NCBI RefSeq assembly: GCF_900109655.1
Contig: NZ_FOAT01000002.1
Span: 357,560 to 421,559, forward strand
Direction: 5' to 3'
Length of the DNA: 64,000 nucleotides
Origin: Hominimerdicola alba
GTDB lineage: Bacteria > Bacillota > Clostridia > Oscillospirales > Ruminococcaceae
Under the pieces are notes generated by a model. It made no database searches. It had not been told where the DNA came from and saw only the letters and a program-made list of their open reading frames with translations. The position numbers were made by a program, and so were the translations under genes. Of the stretch, positions 52,908 to 63,082 are shown in pieces (the stretch's first letter is position 1; every line of letters starts with the position of its first letter).

Positions 52908-53897
52908 ATGATGATAATGAATTCATTGTGTGCGCTTGCACTTGGGTTTTCGCTGGATATGATACTGGGCGACCCTGATAACAGATTTTATCCTGCTGAG
53001 CTTGTCAGGCGCATGGTGAAAAAGCTGGAGATCATACTGAAAAATGCGTATCTCGATTCCCCTGATGCACAGAATATGGCGGGGATAATGCTTGTGGTAA
53101 TGACTCTGCTGATATGCATGGGCACAAGTCTGGTATTTCTGCTGCTTTGCTACAAGCTGAATGTGATAGTTGGTATCATTGCCGAGGGTCTGCTTTGCTG
53201 GGTGTCTATCTCGGGCAAGGCGATGAGACGTGGGCTGATGGGCGTTTTCCGCTCGTTAAGGACAAACAATGCTGACGGTGCCCGCAGACATCTCAGGAAA
53301 ATCACAGACCGCGATATTGAAAACATGGACGTTTCCGAATGTGCTAAATGTGCGGTGGAAACGGCTTCCGAAAATGCGGTGGATATGCTGGTAGGTCCCA
53401 TGTTCTGGGCTTGCCTTTTCGGCGGACCCGGTGCGGTGTTCTGCAGAGTTATCAATATTTTGGACAATACTGTTGGATTCAAGGACAAGGAACATCTTCA
53501 CTTCGGCCGTGTAGCTGCAAAGCTTGATGATATCGTGATGTTCATACCCGCAAGGCTTGCGGCAGCGTTCATGCGCTGGGATGCAGCTTTCCTCAGACTG
53601 GACAAGAAAAATGCTCAGGAGATATATCTCAGAGATAAAAAGCGTTCCCTCAGCCCCAATTCGGGCTGCACTATGGCAGTAGCCGCAGGTGCGCTTGATA
53701 TCCAGCTTGGCGGTGACGAGATAAGGAACGGCGTACTGACAAGACGTCAGCGCATAGGCGATGCACTTCACCCCATTTCGGCTGGCGACGTGTTCTGGGT
53801 AAATCAGCTTGTCACAGGCGCAGGCGCAGCAGCTATGCTTTTTGCAGCTGTTATGCGTGTGGCAGCTTATATTCTGACGACCCAGTTGATAAAGTAA
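52908..53897 (+). CDS. cbiB: adenosylcobinamide-phosphate synthase CbiB/CobD
   Basis: 329-residue membrane enzyme of cobalamin nucleotide-loop assembly. Family markers: GDPDNRFYPAELVRRMVKKL, VETASENAVDMLVGPMFWAC, NILDNTVGFKD, FGRVAAKLDDIVMFIPARL and SPNSGCTMAVAAGALDIQLGG. Five or so transmembrane segments. GGGAG precedes the ATG. No other cobalamin genes are in the window, so this is either an orphan or a salvage enzyme. Confidence 0.9.
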   Translation: MMIMNSLCALALGFSLDMILGDPDNRFYPAELVRRMVKKLEIILKNAYLDSPDAQNMAGIMLVVMTLLICMGTSLVFLLLCYKLNVIVGIIAEGLLCWVSISGKAMRRGLMGVFRSLRTNNADGARRHLRKITDRDIENMDVSECAKCAVETASENAVDMLVGPMFWACLFGGPGAVFCRVINILDNTVGFKDKEHLHFGRVAAKLDDIVMFIPARLAAAFMRWDAAFLRLDKKNAQEIYLRDKKRSLSPNSGCTMAVAAGALDIQLGGDEIRNGVLTRRQRIGDALHPISAGDVFWVNQLVTGAGAAAMLFAAVMRVAAYILTTQLIK

Positions 53898-53916
53898 AAC
53901 TTTATATCCGATAAAA

Positions 53917-53942
53917 AAGGCTGCCGTTTCGGCAGCCTTATA
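53917..53942. terminator. bidirectional terminator
   Basis: AAGGCTGCCG pairs with CGGCAGCCTT with a loop of three bases; on the plus strand it is followed by a TATATT run, on the minus strand by TTTTTT. It separates cbiB from the convergent membrane gene. Confidence 0.82.
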
Positions 53943-54734
53943 TTATTTTCGCTTTATCTTGTCGATGTTCTCACGGATATTGCCTTTGATATTCTCTCGG
54001 ATATTTCCCACGCTGAAATTCTCGCGGAATTCTCTGTAACGTTCCAGACTGTTATGCAGTGTATCAGAGAATCTCAGTGGTACGAAGAAATGTGCGCTTC
54101 CCAGAGTTTTTACACGGAAGGCTTCGATCTGTGCACGGAGTTCGTCTATCTTTACGATTATATTATGTTCGCGGGCAAACTCGGCGATATTTACCATGTT
54201 ATTCAGCGAGATAGCCAGGTCGATAAGGAACACGCCGTAATAAAGACCAACAAAGAAAGTGAATTGCAGGTTATTTATCAGTAGTTCCACGGTGTGGGTT
54301 ATGGGCGGGTCGAGGAAGAAGCAGTAGCCAAAGCTAAGCAGCAGCCAGAAAAAGCTGTACATCGGGCAGATAATGCCTTTTATATTGCCCCAGAACTGCG
54401 TGTAATCCCACAGCATTATCTTCATCTTGACTATGAATATCAGTCCCGTGAAGTATTCCAGGGCGGTTATACAGGCTGCCATTATAACAAATAATACGGC
54501 TTTTCGCAGGTAGTTGTTATCTATCGGGATAAAACGCTCTATCCTGCTCATCCAGAAAAGCAGCAGCAGTGAAAATCCGTAAAGCGGGAGATACGGACCT
54601 GTAAGGAAACCGGGGTTGAGCCATTTTCGCTCAACGTTGACGGGGTCGAAAAACTTACGGTAGAAGAATTCCAATACCCAGCCTATCATGCTGCCCAGGG
54701 CAAACAGGTAGGCGGTCTGTATGAATGGCAGCAT
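53943..54734 (-). CDS. predicted membrane protein, ABC_trans_CmpB-like family
   Basis: 263 residues with six or so membrane segments. Begins with FALGSMIGWVLEFFYRKFFD, then NPGFLTGPYLPLYGF, both typical of the family annotated as putative ABC transporter permease (ABC_trans_CmpB). The C-terminal 40 residues are basic and charged with repeated IREN(I)KGN units. No ATPase partner is nearby and the transport annotation of the family is not established. AGGAGGAAG precedes the ATG. Confidence 0.78.
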   Translation of the reverse strand: MLPFIQTAYLFALGSMIGWVLEFFYRKFFDPVNVERKWLNPGFLTGPYLPLYGFSLLLLFWMSRIERFIPIDNNYLRKAVLFVIMAACITALEYFTGLIFIVKMKIMLWDYTQFWGNIKGIICPMYSFFWLLLSFGYCFFLDPPITHTVELLINNLQFTFFVGLYYGVFLIDLAISLNNMVNIAEFAREHNIIVKIDELRAQIEAFRVKTLGSAHFFVPLRFSDTLHNSLERYREFRENFSVGNIRENIKGNIRENIDKIKRK

Positions 54735-54794
54735 AAGCTTCCTCCTTAGTAAATTTCAAGTTTGTACTGAGTTCTTTTGAAATATCAGGGTCAT

Positions 54795-55061
54795 TTACAG
54801 GGTCTTGTTTTTCCATTCTTCGCGTCTTTTGTATTCCTCAAAACGCTGTGCTTCCTCATATTCCTCGCGTATCTCCTGACGGTCACTGTGGTCGAAGGAC
54901 GGTATTGACGCAAAGAAGAGCACTATAAAGGATACGATCACAAGAATGATCGTCAAAGGTTTGCCTATTTTATCCGAAAATACCGCAGTGGGTATTATTA
55001 TCGCTGTAAAGATCAGGGTGCAGATCACCCATTTTTTGACGATAGCTTTTGTTTTAGTCAT
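54795..55061 (-). CDS. small two-TM membrane protein
   Basis: About 88 residues. Start at 55061, where GAAAGG lies upstream and the ATG overlaps the stop of the preceding acetyltransferase gene (ATGA). Two hydrophobic segments (about residues 9-25 and 31-52) and a charged C-terminal tail rich in Arg/Glu. No family recognised. Co-transcribed with the acetyltransferase. Confidence 0.65.
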   Translation of the reverse strand: MTKTKAIVKKWVICTLIFTAIIIPTAVFSDKIGKPLTIILVIVSFIVLFFASIPSFDHSDRQEIREEYEEAQRFEEYKRREEWKNKTL

Positions 55062-55591
55062 GTTGTGATACCTTTCAGTTTTTCCCATTCACTGCGTGTT
55101 ATGGCGCAGGCGTAGGATATCTTGTTTTTCTCGTCGGGGTATTCCTTTATCTTTTTCATGCCGTTGGCAAGAGCGGTCTTATACGAAGCTGTGTTTGTAT
55201 ACTTCATATATGAATACAGCGCATCGTAATCTGTATTCTCAAAAGCCCAGTCGCGGACAGCCTGTGCGGCTTCCTTGCCAAGACCTCTGCGCCAGTATTT
55301 TTTATGCACATGATAGCCGATTTCGGGAAGCAGTTCGCCGTCGATATTCTGTATCGTAAGTCCGCAGTCACCGATGAATTCTCCTGTTTCTTTCAGCACC
55401 AGCGCCCACAGACCGAAGCCGTACTTTTTATAATTGTCGATGTTCCAGAGTATCCAGTTGCGCACTCTTTCCTCATCGAAAGGCTTGGGATAATGCGCCA
55501 TGGTCTCTGCGTCGGATAGTATCTCATACAGCGCATCGAAGTCGTCGAGAGTGTATTCTCTCATAATAATTCTTTTTGTTTTAATAATCAC
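55058..55591 (-). CDS. GNAT-family N-acetyltransferase (RimJ/RimL type)
   Basis: 177 residues. Starts at GTG 55591, with AAGGAG upstream. RIIMREYTLDDFDALYEIL, WALVLKETGEFIGDCGL and GYHVHKKYWRRGLGKEA with the acetyl-CoA loop (R-R-G-L-G-K) are the RimL-like pattern; SYKTALANGMKKI is the C-terminal block. Probably acetylates a protein N-terminus or a small amine. Its promoter TTGACC-17-TATAAT (55636-55608, minus) overlaps the terminator of the gene upstream of it. Confidence 0.88.
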   Translation of the reverse strand: MIIKTKRIIMREYTLDDFDALYEILSDAETMAHYPKPFDEERVRNWILWNIDNYKKYGFGLWALVLKETGEFIGDCGLTIQNIDGELLPEIGYHVHKKYWRRGLGKEAAQAVRDWAFENTDYDALYSYMKYTNTASYKTALANGMKKIKEYPDEKNKISYACAITRSEWEKLKGITT

Positions 55592-55607
55592 GTAAATATC
55601 TCCTTAT

Positions 55608-55652
55608 ATTATAGCAAAAAAATGAGGTCAGGTCAAGTGTCTGAGCCTCATT
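55608..55652 (-). terminator. terminator overlapping a promoter
   Basis: Minus strand: AATGAGGC...CCTCATT stem (55652-55621) followed by a run of T ends the 2H phosphoesterase transcript. TTGACC (55636-55631) within the loop and TATAAT (55613-55608) give a promoter for the acetyltransferase gene. Confidence 0.7.
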
Positions 55653-55708
55653 ATTCTTATAAAATATCAAATGTTTGTGTAAGCTGAGTTTTCTTAGCAT
55701 TTAGCTCA

Positions 55709-56218
55709 CTATTCATTACCGCTTTGACTGTCTTTCAGATTGACGGTAAGTATATGCCTTGTGGGGAAAAACTCATACAGGTGCAGTGATGTGATCTTTC
55801 CACCAAAAGCTGAAAAATTCTCCATTATATGGGGCAGTGCCTTGTAAATGACCTCAGGGGCATCGATAATAAAAGTTGTGTGGGCTGTCCAGTTTGTGCT
55901 GTCACCGAATCTTTCTTTCAGCGAAAGCATATCGTGACTTACATCTGGTGCTGCAAAAAGCACCTGCGACCCGCCGAAAATCCCCACATGATTGACAGTC
56001 ACATCAAATGCGCTGACTTCCTCAGCGGTTTTCTGCACTAGGGCTTTAAGCTCTCCCTCCTTATCGCAGGGGAAAGAACCCAGCGTTATATGCATTGGGA
56101 TATTTTTGGTATGAAAGCCCGAAAATCCCAGACTATAGAGCTTATTCTGTATGCCCGAAAGATATGCTTCGGTCTTGTCATCATATCCTGCAAGCACGTA
56201 AAGCGCCTTATCTGCCAT
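55709..56218 (-). CDS. 2H phosphoesterase superfamily protein (2'-5' RNA ligase-like)
   Basis: 169 residues. Start at 56218 with GAGGT upstream; a longer in-frame reading to 56365 runs into the guaB region and is rejected. Two H-x-T/S motifs are present: MHITLGS and HTTFII, the catalytic pair of 2H enzymes, which hydrolyse or join cyclic phosphodiesters. Substrate not known; RNA or cyclic nucleotide is likely. Located just downstream of guaB with its own terminator. Confidence 0.8.
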   Translation of the reverse strand: MADKALYVLAGYDDKTEAYLSGIQNKLYSLGFSGFHTKNIPMHITLGSFPCDKEGELKALVQKTAEEVSAFDVTVNHVGIFGGSQVLFAAPDVSHDMLSLKERFGDSTNWTAHTTFIIDAPEVIYKALPHIMENFSAFGGKITSLHLYEFFPTRHILTVNLKDSQSGNE

Positions 56219-56235
56219 GATAATTACCTCACTAT

Positions 56236-56272
56236 AAAAACAAGGCAAGGGCAAGCGCCCCTGCCTTGAATA
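56236..56272 (-). terminator. terminator after guaB
   Basis: On the minus strand AAGGCAGGGG pairs with CCCTTGCCTT (one GU-like step) and is followed by GTTTTTAT. Confidence 0.8.
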
Positions 56273-56282
56273 TTTGTTTGAA

Positions 56283-57806
<1,524 letters not shown>

Positions 57807-57821
57807 TTATAATATCATATA

Positions 57822-57850
57822 ATGATACACGATTTTCTTTGATTTGTCAA
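57822..57850 (-). promoter_or_regulatory. sigma-A promoter of guaB
   Basis: TTGACA (57850-57845), 17-base spacer, TATCAT (57827-57822), minus strand. The region up to 58100 otherwise has no recognised gene. Confidence 0.75.
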
Positions 57851-58103
57851 CAGAAATTTTGCAAATTAACTATTAATTTCACGTATTATCTGACATTCTG
57901 CCGAAGACCATTTCGGGGTGAATTTCATGCTAGTGAAAATGTGTGCAAAACCGCGGTGATTCGGTGCTTTTTGTGCGAGACTTACAAAAGCCGAGCCGTA
58001 TTTTCTACGTATCGGATATGATTTTGGGTATAGCCAAAATGGGGTATATGAGTTATAATTATTATGTATTAAATTATTCACAAAAAGAATGGAGATGTAT
58101 TGT

Positions 58104-58991
58104 ATGAAATTTACATATTTATTTGCAGTTACAGCGGCACTTATCCTTGCGGGCTGCGGTTCTTTTACAGAGCGCCCTGCGGACAGTAAAGGTGCTTCGG
58201 GAGACGTAAAATCACAGTCTGCAACTGATGCTGAGAACAGCGTGGCAGAAGAATCCTCCGAAGTCACAGCCGATAGCAGTGAAGTTGTGTCGGAAAGCAG
58301 TCTTATGGAAGAAAGTAGCGAGGTCACCGAAAGCAGTTTGGAAAAATTCGATGAAAGCAAAGCTGACGGTATGGTCGGTCTGTTCCCCGGCGGACTTGAT
58401 GATGACGGCAAAGGTCCCGATGAGAACAGCTTCGGGCTGGAAGTCGGTTTTGCTCCGGGAATATGGTGGTCTTTCTGTGACAGCGGCGACAAATACTATG
58501 AGTTTGCAACAGACGGTACAGGTATGAGGATATATCAGGAAGACAGCTTCAAAGAGGGCTTCACCTATTCGATGGACGACGGCTGTGCTGTGTTCCGCTT
58601 TGCAGGTACTGCGGCAGGTGCTGTTAAGGATACCCGTGCAAAAGCCGAAGAACGCGGCGACGGCGCTATACTTAACTTTGAAGATGACGGTCACACCGAG
58701 GAACTTGTGTACATGGGCAATATCAGCATTGACGAGTTCACATTCTATAATAATGAACAGCTTAAAGATATGGCACAGGAATATTACAAACAGCACAACG
58801 ATACGGGATATGTGCCCGAATTCTGCGATATTATAAAGTCTGATGAGAATAATGATATTGTCATACATCTTTATGATATCGAGGGTAATCACACGACTAC
58901 GGCTAACTGGTATTATATTGACCGCTTCTCAGGCAAAGGCAAGGATATGATGGATAACGAGATCGACCTCACCACGGCGCTTAAGGGCTGA
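58104..58991 (+). CDS. lipoprotein of unknown function
   Basis: About 295 residues. I start at ATG 58104 (GGAGATG upstream), five codons inside an earlier ATG. Lipobox LAGC near residue 18, then a long Ser/Glu/Asp linker (to about residue 95) typical of this genome's lipoproteins. The folded part has beta-rich sequence around GIWWSFCDSGDKYYEF and WYYIDRFSGKGKD, with a calcium-binding-like DGNEID at the end, but no family I recognise. Confidence 0.75.
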   Translation: MKFTYLFAVTAALILAGCGSFTERPADSKGASGDVKSQSATDAENSVAEESSEVTADSSEVVSESSLMEESSEVTESSLEKFDESKADGMVGLFPGGLDDDGKGPDENSFGLEVGFAPGIWWSFCDSGDKYYEFATDGTGMRIYQEDSFKEGFTYSMDDGCAVFRFAGTAAGAVKDTRAKAEERGDGAILNFEDDGHTEELVYMGNISIDEFTFYNNEQLKDMAQEYYKQHNDTGYVPEFCDIIKSDENNDIVIHLYDIEGNHTTTANWYYIDRFSGKGKDMMDNEIDLTTALKG

Positions 58992-58999
58992 TACCGCGA

Positions 59000-59028
59000 T
59001 TGACAATATGGGCGGATAGGTGTATAAT
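59000..59028 (+). promoter_or_regulatory. sigma-A promoter of the dockerin gene
   Basis: TTGACA at 59000-59005, 17-base spacer, TATAAT at 59023-59028. Confidence 0.9.
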
Positions 59029-59059
59029 ATACTGGATCGATTTATAGGAGGTCATATCC

Positions 59060-59914
59060 ATGAATAAACTTATCAGAAGTGCAGTTTCTCTGTTATGTGC
59101 GGGTACTATGGCATCGGGCTGTATATCTGTTACGGCGGAAAAAGTTTCCGCGACCAGGGGTGATGTCAACGGTGACGGTGTGGTCAATATTACAGATGTA
59201 ACCAAAATTGCTGCTCATGTGAAGGGCAAAAAGTTCCTTAAAGGTGAGAGTCTGATAAATGCTGATGTTAATTTCGACGGCAGTGTAAATATCACCGACA
59301 TTACGCAGATAGCGGCATATGTAAAGGGTAAGAAGAGACTTCCCACCGACCCAAACGGCGCTGATGAGAGATTCAAAGGGTATGATGCATACCTGATCTT
59401 TGCCGACGGCAGTATGAACTGGGGCAACTGGAACGGTCAGGGTCACCCGGGGGCGGCTTCTTACGGCATTGATGCCGATATTACCGGGGATGGCGTCTAC
59501 ACTGTCAGCATAACGAGGGACAGTATAACTTCCGTAGACGACAAGGGCAAGAACCCCTCGCTTATATATTCTAATGAAGGATCGAAGGGCAGTTATCTGC
59601 CTTGGGCTAATGGCAGTGAGCTTGAAGGCTTTCTTGAGAATGGTGCAAATCCAAACATCAATAAGCGTGTAAAGGGCAAATTCAGGAGCGACGAGTTAAA
59701 GGTCGCTGTCAAAAGCATAAAGGTCGATGATGAAGAATTGTGGTTTGACCCGAGCAAGATACGCTACGGAAATCTCGATGAGGAAGACAACTGCTACCGT
59801 ATCGAGATAGCAAACCTTATATCAGGCGATGCTGATGACGCGGCGATAAATGTAAATAATTTCTTCTTCTCGGACGAGCTGAGCGTCACATTCAGCATTT
59901 ATGGTATAGATTGA
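59060..59914 (+). CDS. secreted protein with N-terminal dockerin and C-terminal beta domain
   Basis: 284 residues. A hydrophobic signal segment with a lipobox-like ASGC (Cys near residue 21), then a type I dockerin at the N-terminus, not the usual C-terminus: GDVNGDGVVNITDVTKIAAH and ADVNFDGSVNITDITQIAAY. The remaining 200 residues form a beta-rich domain (YDAYLIFADGSMNWGNWNGQ, TGDGVYTVSITRD) resembling carbohydrate-binding modules. It may be a cell-surface or scaffold-linked binding protein. GGAGGT precedes the ATG. Confidence 0.82.
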   Translation: MNKLIRSAVSLLCAGTMASGCISVTAEKVSATRGDVNGDGVVNITDVTKIAAHVKGKKFLKGESLINADVNFDGSVNITDITQIAAYVKGKKRLPTDPNGADERFKGYDAYLIFADGSMNWGNWNGQGHPGAASYGIDADITGDGVYTVSITRDSITSVDDKGKNPSLIYSNEGSKGSYLPWANGSELEGFLENGANPNINKRVKGKFRSDELKVAVKSIKVDDEELWFDPSKIRYGNLDEEDNCYRIEIANLISGDADDAAINVNNFFFSDELSVTFSIYGID

Positions 59915-60045
59915 CTCTTTGTCAAGCTGGATCCCTGAAAAATAACTGCAGGGAATTAACGCGGCTTGATAGTTGTCATAAATCAATGTATCTGAAATAT
60001 AATGTAAAAAGTCGGATTTGTAATGTATTTTATAAATGGGCAATG

Positions 60046-60121
60046 TGTTATAATACTTATATAAGCAAATAAGTATGCAATGAAGCAGAAAGTCCTTGGG
60101 CAAGGGGCTTTCTGCTTTTTT
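60046..60121 (+). ncRNA. short transcript with hexaloop hairpin and terminator (leader 1)
   Basis: Extended -10 TGTTATAAT at 60046-60054 (weak -35). Then TGC-AATGAA-GCA at 60076-60087, a hairpin with a hexaloop starting A and with G in position 4, overlapping the 5' arm of a terminator, AGCAGAAAG with CTTTCTGCT and TTTTT at 60084-60121. No gene follows directly; it may be a small RNA or a failed leader. See the related leaders at 60232 and 61360. Confidence 0.5.
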
Positions 60122-60231
60122 GACAAATTATGGGCAGAGCATATGTTGCGTGTATTCGCGGCAGAAGTCTGTCTATCCACGAATATTCCGATAAAGCACT
60201 TGAAGTTTCAGACAACTTGGTACGAAAGTCA

Positions 60232-60313
60232 TTGACAAATATCGTTTTATTGTGGTATATTATAGGACAAGCAAAGGCGCTGTGATGTTAGGATTACAGC
60301 GCCTTTATTTTTT
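60232..60313 (+). promoter_or_regulatory. promoter and attenuator-like leader of the AraC-type regulator (leader 2)
   Basis: TTGACA at 60232-60237, 18-base spacer, TATATT at 60256-60261. The leader begins almost at once with AGC-AAAGGC-GCT (60270-60281), a hairpin with a six-base loop, which overlaps the 5' arm of the terminator AAGGCGCTGT/ACAGCGCCTT (60274-60305) followed by TTATTTTTT. The two folds exclude each other. The gene starts 19 bases later, so read-through is needed. Confidence 0.65.
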
Positions 60314-60331
60314 AGCGGGAGGTGGAAAAAT

Positions 60332-61090
60332 ATGGGTAGACTTTACAAGGTACTGATAGTAGACAACAATCTGGGAACATTCGACAGGCTGAAAAAGATG
60401 CCGGTATGGCAGGAAAATGGTTTTGAGATATTCAGCAAGACTTCTGACAGCGAGAATGCACCCGAAATGTGTCTTAAAAACAATATCGATCTGCTCGTTT
60501 GCTTCAACCGCTTGCCCGCTATTTCGGCAGAAGCTGTGATAAGCGCGGTAAAGACGGTATCTCCCGGTACATTCTGTCTGGCGGTGAGCCCTTTCGATGA
60601 CTCGGAGAATATGCGCAAATGCTTTCTTCTGGGCGTTATCGATTATATCACCGAGCCTGTTAGCGAGATAAGGCTTGGCGAAGCCCTTGCAAGAGTATCC
60701 GAGCGCATAGGCGACAGCTTCGTGACAGGGGAGTACGACCTAACGGTGGAAGAATTCATGGCAGAGTATTCTTCAAAGGACGCTAAATTCTCCGAGAGGA
60801 TAAGGGAGTTTCTGCTGATTTCGGAAAAGACCACAGTCACTACCGAGAATGCCGCAGATCATTTCGGCTTCAACAAGGATTATTTCGGCAGGCTTTTCAA
60901 GCAGAAAATGGGCATGACTTTCGGTGATTTCTATAAGAAATTCCGTATAAAGTACGCTGAAAAGCTTCTGCTTTCGGGCAGGTACAAGGTTTACGAGGTA
61001 AGTGCCATGCTGGGCTTCTCCTCTGTGGATTATTTTACTACCGTTTTCAAGAAACTTACGGGTAAAACGCCGTCCGAGCTTAAAAGATGA
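60332..61090 (+). CDS. AraC-type response regulator with degenerate receiver domain
   Basis: 252 residues. N-terminal receiver-like domain (KVLIVDNNLGTFDRLKKMPVWQ, like YesN) and C-terminal AraC helix-turn-helix (about residues 160-252: TENAADHFGFNKDYFGRLFKQ, FSSVDYFTTVFKKLTGKTPSELK). The receiver has lost key residues: the phospho-Asp position reads LLVCFNRLP where LVITDIRMP is usual, the acidic pair VDDE reads VDNN, and the KP switch reads TEP. It is unlikely to be phosphorylated. GGGAGGTGG precedes the ATG. gdhA lies 407 bases downstream. Confidence 0.85.
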   Translation: MGRLYKVLIVDNNLGTFDRLKKMPVWQENGFEIFSKTSDSENAPEMCLKNNIDLLVCFNRLPAISAEAVISAVKTVSPGTFCLAVSPFDDSENMRKCFLLGVIDYITEPVSEIRLGEALARVSERIGDSFVTGEYDLTVEEFMAEYSSKDAKFSERIREFLLISEKTTVTTENAADHFGFNKDYFGRLFKQKMGMTFGDFYKKFRIKYAEKLLLSGRYKVYEVSAMLGFSSVDYFTTVFKKLTGKTPSELKR

Positions 61091-62834
<1,744 letters not shown>

Positions 62835-62849
62835 TCAGGAGTTGAAAGC

Positions 62850-62996
62850 ATGAATATTTCCGAAAGGATAGTTTTTCTGCCGATAGTACCTTTCGAGGAC
62901 AAGCACCCCGATATGCTTATCGCGCAGTATGAACCCAATGCAGCTGAGAATATCAGCTGCGGCGAATATTCTATGAATACTGAATGTTGGGATTGA
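62850..62996 (+). CDS. possible 48-residue protein
   Basis: ATG at 62850 preceded by CAGGAG, in frame to TGA 62996. The sequence (ISERIVFLPIVPFEDKHPDM) looks coding in base composition. No family recognised. It sits between gdhA and pntA, and a hairpin GGCAGCA/TGCTGCC follows at about 63011-63036. Confidence 0.4.
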   Translation: MNISERIVFLPIVPFEDKHPDMLIAQYEPNAAENISCGEYSMNTECWD

Positions 62997-63082
62997 CCTT
63001 CATCAAGGCACGGCAGCACCGTTTTTTCGATGCTGCCTAGTGCTGTTTTCGGGAATATCATTCTTTTGAAAGGAGAAGTTAG

